From the NCBI RefSeq assembly GCF_016741935.1, contig NZ_JAERRG010000027.1, positions 89,106 through 153,105 on the forward strand: a DNA stretch of 64,000 nucleotides, written 5' to 3'. The notes under the pieces are model-generated. The model was given only the letters and a program-made list of their open reading frames with translations, was not told where the DNA came from and ran no database searches. The translations under genes and the position numbers were made by a program. Shown piece by piece: positions 23,989 to 36,376 of the stretch (positions within the stretch are counted from its first letter, which is position 1; each line of letters begins with the position of its first letter). The stretch is from Streptomyces endocoffeicus (GTDB lineage: Bacteria; Actinomycetota; Actinomycetes; Streptomycetales; Streptomycetaceae).

Positions 23989-26004
23989 CTACTGCCCCTT
24001 CTTGTCCGTACGTCCCCGACGGCCGATCATGATCGCGGCCGCGCAGGACAGAACGCCCACCATAGCGAGCACCCACTCGGGGGTCGCACCGACGCGGTCG
24101 GCCAGGGTCTTGCCGTCACGCAGCGGGATGCGCGCGGTGAGCACATCTTGCGTGAATTCTTTCGTCCGCTGCTCGATCGTGCCATCCGGGGAGACCACCG
24201 CGCTGATCCCGCTGGTGGCCGCGGTGATCACCGGCCGACCGTGTTCGATCGCCCTCAGCTTGGACATGACCAGCTGCTGCTCGGGCTGGCCGCTGCGTCC
24301 ATAGGTGGCGTTGTTGGTCTGGACGACGATCGCCCGGGCGCCCGCGTTGACCGTGTCGCGCACGATCTCGTCGTAGGCGACCTCGAAGCAGATCACATCG
24401 CCGAGCCGCGCCGGGCCGACGTTCAGCACACCGGTGTGATCGCCGGGGTAGAAGTCCCGGGGCACCCGCTGCAGCCGGGTGATGATCTTGCTGAGCTCCT
24501 GGCGGAAGGGGACGTACTCACCGAAGGGCACCGGGTGCTGCTTGGTGTACGAGGCGCCGGGGCCGCTCTTCGGGTCCCAGACGATGCCCTGGTTCTCCAC
24601 ATAGCCCTGTTTGGTCGGATGGTCGACCAGGGCGCCGACCAGCACCGGAACGCCGATCGACTTGACGGCCTCGTCGATCCGGGCGTATGCCTCCCGATAC
24701 TGGAAGGGATCGAGGTCGGAGGCGTTTTCCGGCCATATGACGAGATCGGGCTTGGCGATCCGGCCCGCCTTGACGTCCTTCGCCAGGTTCAGGGTCGCCT
24801 TCACATGGTTGTCGAGGATCATCATCGGGCGGCCCAGGAAGTCCATACCGGGCTGCTGCACATTGCCCTGGACGACCGCGATGTCGACCGAGTCGTCGGC
24901 GGCGGTGGGGATGGGCACCGCGAATCCGGCGGCCGTCACGGCGGCCGCGACGGCCACGGCCCCGGCGGCGGGCAGGGCGCGGCGCGGCGAGAAGCCCCCG
25001 GCGCCGCGCAGCCGCCACAGGGTGAGCGCGGCACCGGCGAGCGCTCCGCCCGTCAGCGCGACGCCGAAGGTGACCAGCGGGGCGCCGCCGAGCGCGGCGA
25101 GCGGGGTGTAGGGCGAGCCGGTGTTGGCGAAGGCCAGGCGGCCCCAGGGGAAGCCGCCGAAGGGCACCCGGTCGCGGGCCCACTCCTCGGCGACCCACAG
25201 ACAGGCCGTCCACAGCGGCCACAGGGCCGGTACGGGCAGCCGGGAGACCAGGGCCAGCCCCGCCCCCATCAGCGCGAGGAAGGCCGCCTCGATGATGGAC
25301 AGGCTCACCACCGCGTCCCAGCCCACCACGCTGAGCCACTTCAGCAGCAGCAGGAAGAACGGCACCCCGAAGGCGAAGCCCGTCCAGGCGCCCTGGCGGG
25401 CGGTCCGGCCGTGGGTGAGCAGGGCGAGGGCGGCGACGGCCACCAGGGACAGCGGCCACACCCCGAACGGCGGGAAGGCGAGGCCGAGCGCGAGCCCGCC
25501 GGCGGCCGCGAGCGCGCTGCGCCGCGCCTCGCGGCGGGCGAGCAGGCCGAGGCGGCGCAGCCGGCCGGGCCGCCGCTCTCCGGCGGCCGGCCCGGAGGCG
25601 GTCCTGGGGGCACTGGAGGCGGTCCTGGAGGCACTGGCGGCGGCACCGGACGCGGCGGCACCGCGCGCGGCAGACGCGGCACCGGACGCGGCAGACGCGG
25701 CACCGGATGCGGCAGTCCCCGGCGCCGCGGCCCCGGTCGCGCCTGATTCCCCGCCCTCGGCGGCGTCACGATCCTCGACGGGCTCACGACCCCCCACGGC
25801 GTCACCGCCCTCCACGGACTTACGGCCCTCGGCGGCGTCACCGCCCCCGACGGGATCACGACCCCCCACAGCGTCACCGCCCTCGGCGCCCTCGGCGCCC
25901 TCCGTGGGCGGCGTGGCGGCGGAGCCGGTCGTCCGCTGACCCGGTCGGTCTGCGTCCGGCCCGGTGGGGGCGGCTTCGGCGGTGGTGTCGGAACCCGATG
26001 GCAC
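23989..26004 (-). CDS. lnt: Apolipoprotein N-acyltransferase
   Basis: 671 residues from the GTG at 26004 (AGGAAGG eight bases upstream). The first 145 residues are a hydrophilic Ala/Gly/Glu/Ser extension built of short repeats (AVGGRDPVGGGDAAEG-like), absent from enterobacterial Lnt. About seven TM segments follow, then a periplasmic nitrilase-fold domain with the Glu-Lys-Cys triad: Glu in VIWPENASD, Lys in SYTKQHPVPFGEY, Cys in DVICFEVAYD. A last TM precedes a basic tail. It adds the third acyl chain to lipoproteins. It is upstream of, and co-translated with, ppm1. Confidence 0.94.
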   Translation of the reverse strand: MPSGSDTTAEAAPTGPDADRPGQRTTGSAATPPTEGAEGAEGGDAVGGRDPVGGGDAAEGRKSVEGGDAVGGREPVEDRDAAEGGESGATGAAAPGTAASGAASAASGAASAARGAAASGAAASASRTASSAPRTASGPAAGERRPGRLRRLGLLARREARRSALAAAGGLALGLAFPPFGVWPLSLVAVAALALLTHGRTARQGAWTGFAFGVPFFLLLLKWLSVVGWDAVVSLSIIEAAFLALMGAGLALVSRLPVPALWPLWTACLWVAEEWARDRVPFGGFPWGRLAFANTGSPYTPLAALGGAPLVTFGVALTGGALAGAALTLWRLRGAGGFSPRRALPAAGAVAVAAAVTAAGFAVPIPTAADDSVDIAVVQGNVQQPGMDFLGRPMMILDNHVKATLNLAKDVKAGRIAKPDLVIWPENASDLDPFQYREAYARIDEAVKSIGVPVLVGALVDHPTKQGYVENQGIVWDPKSGPGASYTKQHPVPFGEYVPFRQELSKIITRLQRVPRDFYPGDHTGVLNVGPARLGDVICFEVAYDEIVRDTVNAGARAIVVQTNNATYGRSGQPEQQLVMSKLRAIEHGRPVITAATSGISAVVSPDGTIEQRTKEFTQDVLTARIPLRDGKTLADRVGATPEWVLAMVGVLSCAAAIMIGRRGRTDKKGQ

Positions 26005-26582
26005 GGTGCGGCCTTCCTACAGGTCGTGCTGTGGTGAGGTGACCGTATAACGCGGGCGCGCGGAAGTGGTCCCGAGGTGCGGATTGTGACCTCGGGGTAG
26101 AGAAACGCTTCGGCCATGGCGGGGGTTCCCTCGCCCGGCGGCGGCCCCGCCCCCGCGTCGGGGGGCGGTCCGCCGGTGTGCGCGTGCGGAGTGGGGGCCC
26201 GACGCCCTTCGGGCCGACCTGGGACCCGCTGGCTGCGGATCGACCGAGAGCCGTTGTCTACTGAGCGTCCGGGCCCCTCCCGGGTCGCACCTGCCGACCC
26301 GGCGATCCCTCCCTCGCCCCCGTGCACTGGACCTGGCTCCCAGTGGTGGCGCACCACGGTGGCGCGTCTCCCTCTGGCCCAGCGGCGTTCGACGACTGCG
26401 TGAAGATTCCCCGGTCGGGCGTCCTGTGGTGGACGAGGCCGAACCTACCGGCCACCGACCGCACCCTGTCAACAGCCACATGACCTGCGCCGTTTCCTCA
26501 AATGACCAGGTCAGTACGGACGGTGTTCAGATGCCACGACAGGCCGGGGGCTCATCGTTCGGCGGTACGGGCCGCCCGCGCG
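26005..26582. other. 578-bp spacer without a supported gene
   Basis: Lies upstream of lnt and downstream of the amidohydrolase gene (both minus strand). Open frames here lack ribosome sites, typical codon bias or recognisable homology. It probably carries the lnt promoter; I could not place -10/-35 boxes with confidence. Confidence 0.5.
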
Positions 26583-28226
26583 TCACTCGTCCGGCCGGAG
26601 GTGGACGGTGCGTCCGCCCACCACCGTGCGCACGCAGACGGGCAGTTGACCGCCCGGAGTGAGGTCGGGCAGGCCCGGGGTGCCGGAGCGCGGGTCGGTG
26701 GACCATCCGGCGACTCGCGTGTCGGGCACCTGCACGATGAGCTCACCGGTCCGCCAGATCGCGTAATCGGCGGGCGCGCCGGGCGCCAGGACGCCCGCGT
26801 CGTCCCGTCCGACGGCCCGCCAGCCGCCGCGGGTGTGGGCGGTGAAGGCGGCGCGGACGGAGATCCGGTGCTCCGGGGTGCGGTGGAAGGCGGCGGCGCG
26901 CACGGTGCCCCAGGGGTCGAGCGGGGTGACGGGGCTGTCGGAGCCGAGCGCCAGGGGCACTCCGGCGCGCAGCAGCGCCGCGTAGGGGTTGAGGGTGCGG
27001 GCCCGGTCGGGGCCGAGCCGCTGGGCGTACATGCCGTCCTCGCCGCCCCACAGGGCGTCGAAGGCGGGCTGGACGGAGGCGGTGAGGCCGAGGTCGGCGA
27101 AGGCCGCGACGGTCTCCGGGGTGAGCATCTCGGCGTGTTCGACGCGGTGCCGGGCGGCGCGCACGCGGGCGAGTCCGACCGTGTCGGCGGCGGCCCGTAC
27201 GCCCTCGACGACGGCCGTGACGGCGGCGTCGCCGATGGCGTGGAAACCGGCCTGGATCCCGGCCTCGGTGCAGGCGGTGACATGGGCGGCGACGGCCGCC
27301 GCGTCCAGGTAGGCGGTGCCGGAGTGCGGCGTGTCGGCGTAGGGCTGGTGGAGACACGCCGTGTGGGAGCCGAGCGCCCCGTCGACGAAGAGGTCGCCCG
27401 CCGCGCCGATGGCGCCGAGTTCGCGCACCTTGTCCAGGTCGGAGGCGCTGCTCGCGGCCTCGGCCCAGTAGCCGTACACCCGCGGTCCCGGCTCTTCGGC
27501 GGCGAGTTCGAGCAGCCCGGTGAGGTCGTCCTCGGAGGAGATGTCGGGCCCGGCGCATTCGTGGAGGGTGCCGATGCCGAGCGAGGCGGCGCGGGCGAGG
27601 GCGGCCCGCTGGGCGTCGGCGCGCTGCCGCTCGGTGATGACCGCGTGGGCGGCGGCGCGTACGGCGTGGTGGGCGGCGCCGGTCAGCGGCGTGTCGGAGT
27701 GGTACCCGGCCAGGTCCGACACGCCGGGCACGCGGTCCAGGAGCGCGGTGGTGACGACGGCGGAGTGCACATCGATGCGGGTGAGATAGAGGGGGCGGCC
27801 GCCGGTCGCCCGGTCCAGTTCGGCCCTGGAGGGCGGCCGTCCCTCGGGCCAGCGGGCGGCGTCCCAGCCGTGGCCGAGCAGCACCCGGTCGGCGGGGTGG
27901 GCGGCGGCGTGGGCGCGCACCCGCTCCAGCGCGTCGGCGAGCGTACGGGCGCCGGTGAGGTCGAGTCCGGTGAGGGCGAGCCCGGTCGCGGTGGTGTGCA
28001 CATGCGCATCGGTGAAGGCCGGCGTCACCAGTGCCCCGTCCAGCTGGACGACCTCGTCCACACCGTCCGCGAAGCCGTCCGCGGCCCCTTCTGAGCCGAC
28101 CCAGGCGATGGTGCCGCGCTCGACGACCATCGCGGTCGCGAACGGGTCGGCGGGGCTGTGGACCTCACCTCCGCGCAGCAGGACGGTACGGCCTTCGGGG
28201 GCCTGGGCGGGGGTGGGGTCGTTCAC
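26583..28226 (-). CDS. YtcJ-type metal-dependent amidohydrolase
   Basis: 547 residues. The amidohydrolase_3 layout is complete: a beta-sandwich N-terminus (VLLRGGEVHSP), metal motif TDAHVHTT (His-x-His), GFHAIGDAAV, RHRVEHAEM and the C-terminal Asp in LGSDSPVTPLDP. It hydrolyses an amide or related bond; natural substrates of YtcJ proteins are mostly unknown. It has no signal peptide. An Lrp/AsnC regulator lies 59 bp upstream on the same strand, suggesting amino-acid-linked control. Confidence 0.9.
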   Translation of the reverse strand: MNDPTPAQAPEGRTVLLRGGEVHSPADPFATAMVVERGTIAWVGSEGAADGFADGVDEVVQLDGALVTPAFTDAHVHTTATGLALTGLDLTGARTLADALERVRAHAAAHPADRVLLGHGWDAARWPEGRPPSRAELDRATGGRPLYLTRIDVHSAVVTTALLDRVPGVSDLAGYHSDTPLTGAAHHAVRAAAHAVITERQRADAQRAALARAASLGIGTLHECAGPDISSEDDLTGLLELAAEEPGPRVYGYWAEAASSASDLDKVRELGAIGAAGDLFVDGALGSHTACLHQPYADTPHSGTAYLDAAAVAAHVTACTEAGIQAGFHAIGDAAVTAVVEGVRAAADTVGLARVRAARHRVEHAEMLTPETVAAFADLGLTASVQPAFDALWGGEDGMYAQRLGPDRARTLNPYAALLRAGVPLALGSDSPVTPLDPWGTVRAAAFHRTPEHRISVRAAFTAHTRGGWRAVGRDDAGVLAPGAPADYAIWRTGELIVQVPDTRVAGWSTDPRSGTPGLPDLTPGGQLPVCVRTVVGGRTVHLRPDE

Positions 28227-28285
28227 GGCGGGCTGCCTCGATGGGGGTATCAGGTAAGGGGGTCAAGGGGGTGTCGACGGGGTGT

Positions 28286-28726
28286 TCAGACGCGCGGCGG
28301 GCGCGCCTCGTAGGGCGTGGAGAGGACCACGGTGGTGCGGGTGGAGACACCGGCCAGCGAGCGGATCCGGCTGAGCAGGTGCTCCAGCTCCAGCGGGGTC
28401 GCGACGCGCACCTTGAGGATGTAGTTCTCGTCTCCCGCGACGCTGTGGCACGCCTCGATCTCGGGCACCTCGGCGAGCCGCTCGGAGATGTCGTCGGGCG
28501 CGCTGGGGTCGAAGGGTTTGACCGAGATGAACGCGGTAAGGGGAAGCCCGACGGCCTCGGGGTCCACGACGGCGGCATAGCCGCGGATCACACCCCGTTG
28601 CTCGAGCCGGCGAACCCGCTGGTGCACGGCCGATGTGGACAGGCCGGTGGCCTTGCCCAGGTCGGTGTAGCTCATTCGGCCGTCCTTGACGAGCAGCTCC
28701 ACGATCTGTCTGTCCAACTCCTCCAC
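28286..28726 (-). CDS. Lrp/AsnC-family transcriptional regulator
   Basis: 146 residues, the family's normal size. Helix-turn-helix at about 5-50 (IVELLVKDGRMSYTDLGKAT, GLSTSAVHQRVRRLEQRG), followed by the RAM ligand-binding domain (GLPLTAFISVKPF; CHSVAGDENYILKVRV). It probably forms octamers and responds to an amino acid. It reads GTG at 28726 as start. It is upstream of, and on the same strand as, the amidohydrolase gene it may control. Confidence 0.92.
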   Translation of the reverse strand: MEELDRQIVELLVKDGRMSYTDLGKATGLSTSAVHQRVRRLEQRGVIRGYAAVVDPEAVGLPLTAFISVKPFDPSAPDDISERLAEVPEIEACHSVAGDENYILKVRVATPLELEHLLSRIRSLAGVSTRTTVVLSTPYEARPPRV

Positions 28727-28943
28727 AGCCGATCACCTTATGTGGTCGGGAGGGCTCCGGCACAACGGGTGGGCACAGCGGACATAGACGCCGCTACGCC
28801 GCACCTGCATCGGGCATGTGACGAACACCACATGCCCTCGTGGGTGTCCTATGAGATGCGGCGATTACCTATGCGTCCACGAGGGAAATGCTTGCTGTGG
28901 TCGAGGCCGACGCGCCTGGCCAGCCCACCCGAGGGGGAAACTC

Positions 28944-29297
28944 ATGCCTCATCTCGAGCGCCTCGACGCAGGCGACATCGATACCGACGAGCTCCACGAC
29001 ACCTATGAGATGTTCCGGGTGATCTGCCCGGACTGCGCACGCCCCATCGCGCTCCTCGCCGACGAGGACGTCCTTCCCGAGCACGCGCTGTGCTCGTCCC
29101 CGTGGGACCCGTTCGGGCTCACGGTCTGCGCCGGCACCGGCCGCCGGGTGACCGACGCCGCGCCCGCCGACGCGTCGCTGGACGCGTTCGAGCGGGACGC
29201 CGCGCTGCTGCTGACACTTCCGGAGGGCCTGGACTGGCGGAAGCAGCCGTTCTCCCACCTCGGCGGCCCCGGCTCCCGGCCGGTGCGCCTTTCCTAG
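28944..29297 (+). CDS. Conserved hypothetical protein with Cys pairs
   Basis: 117 residues from the ATG at 28944, with GAGGGGG a few bases upstream; longer starts lack a ribosome site. An acidic N-terminal segment (LERLDAGDIDTDELHDTYEM) precedes a CPDC pair and later single Cys residues, consistent with a small metal-binding fold, although a full zinc ribbon is not evident. No family is recognised. It is divergent from the Lrp gene and followed by the convergent acyl-CoA dehydrogenase. Confidence 0.65.
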   Translation: MPHLERLDAGDIDTDELHDTYEMFRVICPDCARPIALLADEDVLPEHALCSSPWDPFGLTVCAGTGRRVTDAAPADASLDAFERDAALLLTLPEGLDWRKQPFSHLGGPGSRPVRLS

Positions 29298-29423
29298 AGC
29301 CCGTAGAGCTCCCAGGACTCCCAGGGCCCGGTTCTCCCCCAGCTACCACCGGGAGGTGCCCCCGGCCGGGGCGTATGCGAATCGGCGGGGGCGCGGGCCG
29401 CGCCCCCAACCGACACACCGGCC

Positions 29424-30596
29424 TCAGCCGGCCTCAGGTCCCGCGAGAGCGCGGGCGATCACCACCCGCTGGATCTGGTTGGTGCCCTCCACGATCTGGA
29501 GGACCTTCGCCTCACGCATATAGCGCTCGACCGGGAAGTCCGCCGTGTAGCCGTATCCGCCCAGCAGTTGGACGGCGTCGGTGGTGATCCGCATCGCGGC
29601 GTCCGTGCAGAACAGCTTGGCCATCGCCGCCTGCTTGGAGAACGGCCGCCCCGCGTCCCGCAGCCGTGCCGCCGTCAGGTACAGGGCGCGCCCGGCCTCG
29701 ATCTGCGTGGCCATGTCGGCGAGCATGAAGCGCAAGCCCTGGAAGTCGGCTATCGGCCGGCCGAACTGCCGCCGCTGCGCGGTGTACGCGAGCGCCTCGT
29801 CCAGCGCCGCCTGGGAGACGCCGACGGCGCAGGCCGCGATGCCCAGCCGGCCCGCGTCGAGGGCGGACAGGGCGATCGCGAACCCCTGGCCCTCCTCGCC
29901 GATGCGACGGGCGTCGGGGACCCGCACCCCGTCGAGGTGGATCTGGGCGGTCGGCGAACCGGCCATGCCCATCTTGTGCTCGGGCGCGGCCGCCGAGAGC
30001 CCGGGGGCGTCGGCGGGCACGAGGAAGGCGCTGATGCCGCGGGTGCGCTCGGGGCCGGTGCGGGCGAGCACGGTGTAGAAGTCGGCGATGCCGCCGTGGG
30101 TGATCCACGCCTTGGTGCCCTCGAGCGTCCAGGTGTCCCCGTCCCGGGTGGCCCGGGTGGTGAGCCCCGCCGCGTCGGAGCCGGAGGAGGGCTCGGAGAG
30201 GCAGTACGCGCCGAGCAGTCCGCCACCCAGCATCGCGGGAAGGTGCTCTGCCTGCTGCTCCTTGCTGCCGTAGCCGGCGAGGGCGTGGCAGGCCAGGGTG
30301 TGGACGCTGACGCCGAGGCCGACGGTCAGCCGGGCCGCGGCGAGTTCCTCGAGGACCTGGAGATAGACCTCGTACGGCTGGTCGCCGCCGCCGAACTCCT
30401 CGGGCTGGACCAGCCCCAGCAGCCCGGACTCGGACAGCAGGGTGAACAGCTCGCGGGGGAAGCGCCCGGCGGCCTCCTCCTCGGCGGCCCGGGGCCTGAT
30501 CTCCCGTTCGATCAGCTCGCGGACGAGCGAAATCAGGTCGCGGGCCTCTTCGGTGGGCAGCTCACGCTCCACCGGCTGCGGGCCGTGATCGGTCAT
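29424..30596 (-). CDS. Acyl-CoA dehydrogenase
   Basis: 390 residues from the ATG at 30596. Three-domain ACAD layout: an alpha N-domain; a middle beta domain with AYCLSEPSSGSDAAG and KAWITHGGIADFY, which bind FAD and substrate; and a C-domain with QLLGGYGYTADFPVERYMRE and VEGTNQIQRVVIAR. The Glu of VEGTNQ is in the position of the catalytic base. It oxidises an acyl-CoA at C2-C3 and passes electrons to ETF. It has no pathway neighbours, so chain specificity is open. Confidence 0.93.
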   Translation of the reverse strand: MTDHGPQPVERELPTEEARDLISLVRELIEREIRPRAAEEEAAGRFPRELFTLLSESGLLGLVQPEEFGGGDQPYEVYLQVLEELAAARLTVGLGVSVHTLACHALAGYGSKEQQAEHLPAMLGGGLLGAYCLSEPSSGSDAAGLTTRATRDGDTWTLEGTKAWITHGGIADFYTVLARTGPERTRGISAFLVPADAPGLSAAAPEHKMGMAGSPTAQIHLDGVRVPDARRIGEEGQGFAIALSALDAGRLGIAACAVGVSQAALDEALAYTAQRRQFGRPIADFQGLRFMLADMATQIEAGRALYLTAARLRDAGRPFSKQAAMAKLFCTDAAMRITTDAVQLLGGYGYTADFPVERYMREAKVLQIVEGTNQIQRVVIARALAGPEAG

Positions 30597-30847
30597 GGCG
30601 GCGCTCTCCTCTCCCCTGGTCAGGCGCTTCGGCGGCGTACGCCGGGGTGAGGCGGCGCCACCGGTGGTGCTGCCGCCGGCCGGTCGGCCCGTCGGATCGC
30701 GAACGGTGATGACCTGCACTGCGGCGGTTGGAGTATGCCCGATCCGGAGCGTTCCGGTACCGGTCGCCCGATCTTCAACCAATTTCGCACATGGGCACCC
30801 ACCACCTTCCTCCACGCACTCCCACCAACGTCGCACGCATGGAGCAA

Positions 30848-30885
30848 ATTGGCCCAGACCATTGACCCCACTGGTCTAGTCCTTC
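30848..30885 (+). promoter_or_regulatory. Two DasR-type (dre) sites upstream of the chitinase gene
   Basis: ATTGGCCCAGACCATT and ACTGGTCTAGTCCTTC each match the DasR element (ACTGGTCTAGACCACT) with few differences and start 22 bp apart, about two helical turns. They lie about 100 bp before the chitinase start. DasR represses chitin genes until GlcN-6-P accumulates; the paired repeat is typical of Streptomyces chitinase promoters. Confidence 0.75.
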
Positions 30886-30980
30886 TACCTTTTCCCCACC
30901 CTGCCCTGCGCGTTCATGTCAAGCTATGGGCAGGTCGTCGGGCAGTTCACTCTCCCCTCACCCCCCACCGAGGAGATTCC

Positions 30981-32246
<1,266 letters not shown>

Positions 32247-32567
32247 CCCCACAGCGACACCCCTGATCGACGCGGGCGGGGAGCCATCACCGGCTCCCCG
32301 CCCGCTTCGTCGTGCGCGCCCGCGCACACCGGGCCCATCGGTGTCAAGCGTTCAAGCGGCGCACGAGGGGGCGCGAGGAGCGTATGCGGAGAAGACCCCC
32401 GGTAACGCCGCGTGCCCCTGTGAACGCACTCCCCGTGAACGCGCTCTGTCCGGGGCTCGTACCCCAACGCGGCTTGTTCTGGCTATTGCGGGGCATCCGC
32501 CCCTCAAGGAAATCTGAGCGCACGGGTGGCCCGCTCCGCTCCGCGCGCGTGAACCAAAGGAACGATC

Positions 32568-32702
32568 ATGAGCTCCGAGCAGTGCCCGAGCTGTGGCGGC
32601 CAACTCGCCGTGAACCAGGACGGGTGGAAGATCTGCCACTCCTGCGGCTATGCCTCCCCGCCCGGGGCCGTGCCCGCCCCCTCCCTGCCCGTGCACACCT
32701 GA
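32568..32702 (+). CDS. Small zinc-ribbon protein
   Basis: 44 residues, ATG with AAAGGA seven bases upstream. CPSCGG and CHSCGY form a classic two-knuckle zinc ribbon spaced by 14 residues (QCPSCGGQLAV then KICHSCG). The remainder is a Pro/Ala-rich tail. It lies 89 bp upstream of the GAF regulator on the same strand and may be co-expressed. It could bind nucleic acid or protein; no specific role is known. Confidence 0.8.
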   Translation: MSSEQCPSCGGQLAVNQDGWKICHSCGYASPPGAVPAPSLPVHT

Positions 32703-32791
32703 CCTGCCGACTCCTCCCGCCGTCCGATCCGTGAAAGCCTGACACTCCGCACCTCCCCGTTCCGCCCCTCCGTACCGCTGAGCGAGGCACC

Positions 32792-34180
32792 ATGGTCAAT
32801 CCCTGGCTGGCGATGACGTCAGGCACCGACCCCGCTGAGCGCACCCGCGACGTGCGCCGCGCCCATGAGGCGTTTCTGACGGAGGGGGCGGTGAGTCCGG
32901 CCGTACGGCCGGTGGTGGCGGAGTCCTGGCGGCGCTCGGCCGACGCCCGGGTCACCCAGGAGTGCAAGGCGCCGATCGACCTGGCGGACGACGCGCTGGA
33001 GACCTATCGCGCGGACCATCCGCTGGCCCGGGTGATGCCGCTGTTCCGGGAGTTGCTGGGCACCATCGCCTACGACGGGGCCCATCTGCTCGCGGTCTGC
33101 GACGAACAGGGCCGGCTGCTGTGGGTGGAGGGGCACGCGGGGGTACGGAACCGGGCCGAGGGGATGAACTTCGTGGCCGGGGCGCGCTGGGACGAGCGCC
33201 ACGCGGGCACCAACGCGCCCGGGACGGCGCTCACCGTCGACCACGCGGTGCAGATCTTCGCCACCGAGCACTTCAACCGCAGTGTGCAGCCGTGGACCTG
33301 CGCCGCCGCCCCGCTCCACGATCCGCACACCGGGCGGCTGCTCGGCGCGGTGGACATCACCGGCGGGGACCATCTGGCCGCCCCGCACAGCCTCGCCCTG
33401 GTCCAGGCGACCGCCCGCGCCGCCGAGGCCCAGCTGGGCGCCGAGGTGCCGCGGACCCGCGGGCCGCGGATCTCGCTGACGGCGCTGGGGCGGGACGAGG
33501 CGCTGCTGGTCGTCGACGGGCGGCGGCTGCGGCTCGGGCGGCGGCACAGCGAGATCATGGTGCTGCTGGCCGGCCATCCCGAGGGGCTGTCGGGCGACCG
33601 GCTGACGCTCGAGCTGTACGGGCCCCGGGCCGACGACCGCTCCCCGGTCACGCTGCGGGCCGAGCTGTCCCGGCTGCGCCGCCTGGTGGGCCCGCTGCTG
33701 GGCTCGCGCCCGTACCGGCTCTGCGCCCCCGTGCGCACCGATCTGGCGGACGCCGCCGAGGCGTTGACCTCCGGCGACGCGTACACGGCGCTGCGGGCGT
33801 ACACCGGGCCGCTGCTGCCGCTGTCGGAGGCCCCGGGGGTGTGCCGGATGCGGCGGGTGCTGGAGGATGGGCTGCGGCGCGCCGTGCTGTCCCACGGCGA
33901 TCCCGAGCTGCTGCGGCGCTGGGCGCAGACCCCGTGGGGCGAGGACGATCTGGAGGTCGCGGAGGCGCTGCTGACCACGCTTCCGGCGAACGCGCCGGGG
34001 CGGGCGGCTCCGGCGGCGCGGGTGCGGCGGCTGCGGGAGCTGTACGGGCTGCCGGGCGGCGCCCACCAAGGCGGCCATGAGGGCAAGGCCCCGCGCCACC
34101 AAGGCGGCCATGAGCACGGAGCCCTGCGGCAAGGGGGCGGCCACCGGGACGCAACGTCCGCGCAACGTGGCGGCGCCTAG
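32792..34180 (+). CDS. GAF-domain transcriptional regulator, AcoR-like without AAA+ domain
   Basis: 462 residues. The N-terminal part (PVVAESWRRSADARV; AVCDEQGRLLWVEGHAGVRN; ERHAGTNAPGTAL; QPWTCAAAPLHDP) matches the sensory region of acetoin/alcohol regulators of the AcoR group. Instead of the sigma-54 AAA+ module it continues into a winged-helix-like region (GRRHSEIMVLLAGHPEGLSG; LRAELSRLRRLVG). The tail contains a duplicated HQGGHEGKAPR-type repeat rich in His/Gly. It precedes the aldehyde dehydrogenase gene and probably activates it. Confidence 0.82.
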   Translation: MVNPWLAMTSGTDPAERTRDVRRAHEAFLTEGAVSPAVRPVVAESWRRSADARVTQECKAPIDLADDALETYRADHPLARVMPLFRELLGTIAYDGAHLLAVCDEQGRLLWVEGHAGVRNRAEGMNFVAGARWDERHAGTNAPGTALTVDHAVQIFATEHFNRSVQPWTCAAAPLHDPHTGRLLGAVDITGGDHLAAPHSLALVQATARAAEAQLGAEVPRTRGPRISLTALGRDEALLVVDGRRLRLGRRHSEIMVLLAGHPEGLSGDRLTLELYGPRADDRSPVTLRAELSRLRRLVGPLLGSRPYRLCAPVRTDLADAAEALTSGDAYTALRAYTGPLLPLSEAPGVCRMRRVLEDGLRRAVLSHGDPELLRRWAQTPWGEDDLEVAEALLTTLPANAPGRAAPAARVRRLRELYGLPGGAHQGGHEGKAPRHQGGHEHGALRQGGGHRDATSAQRGGA

Positions 34181-34287
34181 CCTCCCCGTCGGCTCCGCCC
34201 GTGTCGGCGCGGGCGGAGCCTGGACGCTCACACGAACGACGCGTCCGGCAACGGGACCCACCACGCGTACACCAGGGAGGCCGCCCC

Positions 34288-35811
<1,524 letters not shown>

Positions 35812-35821
35812 ACGCATGAGA

Positions 35822-35861
35822 AAAGGCGCCTGACCTGGGTTTTCACCCGCCAGGCGCCTTT
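35822..35861 (+). terminator. Terminator of the aldehyde dehydrogenase gene
   Basis: 11-bp stem AAAGGCGCCTG / CAGGCGCCTTT with an 18-nt loop, starting 11 bp after the stop codon. The stem-ending T run makes it a convincing intrinsic terminator. Confidence 0.85.
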
Positions 35862-36000
35862 CCCTCCACCCGCTCTCGACCCAGCCCGGCTCGCACGCTG
35901 GCTCCCAGTTCCTCATCAGTGACCTCGGATCGGGTGGGTACCGTCACGCCTAGACTGGGGAGCCTTGTGAACGCGTGGTTCAGGGCTACGGAGGTCGGCG

Positions 36001-36369
36001 ATGGCGAAGGGCGACGTGCGCGAGTTTGAAGATCCTTCTGCCGACGTCCTCGCCGAGGCGGCGGCGGCCTTCGGGCTGCTGGCTTCGGCGGCGCGACTGC
36101 ACATCATGTGGGCGCTCGCCCAGGGGGAGAGCGATGTGACGCATCTCGCCGACCGGGTGGGCGGGGCGCTGCCCGCGATCAGTCAGCATCTGACCAAGCT
36201 CAAGCTGGCGGGGCTCGTCCGCTCCCGGCGGGAAGGCCGCCGTCAGGTGTACTTCGTCGATGACCCCGACGTCGTGACCGTGGTGCGTCTGATGGTCGGC
36301 CAGCTCGCCGACCGTGCGCGGAACGAGTCCGCGGCGCCGGTGCGTCTGGTGCACGAAACCGGTGCCTGA
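36001..36369 (+). CDS. ArsR/SmtB-family metalloregulator-like protein
   Basis: 122 residues. Winged helix with DVTHLADRVGGALPAISQHL and wing RREGRRQVYFVDD. The C-terminal helix reads DDPDVVTVVRLMVGQLADRA. ArsR sensors of the NmtR/KmtR class normally have His in this helix (DxH...H); here no His is present, so metal sensing through the usual alpha-5 site is doubtful. The stop is 7 bp before the ATG of the P-type ATPase, so it forms a regulator-transporter operon with it. Confidence 0.88.
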   Translation: MAKGDVREFEDPSADVLAEAAAAFGLLASAARLHIMWALAQGESDVTHLADRVGGALPAISQHLTKLKLAGLVRSRREGRRQVYFVDDPDVVTVVRLMVGQLADRARNESAAPVRLVHETGA

Positions 36370-36376
36370 GCACACC

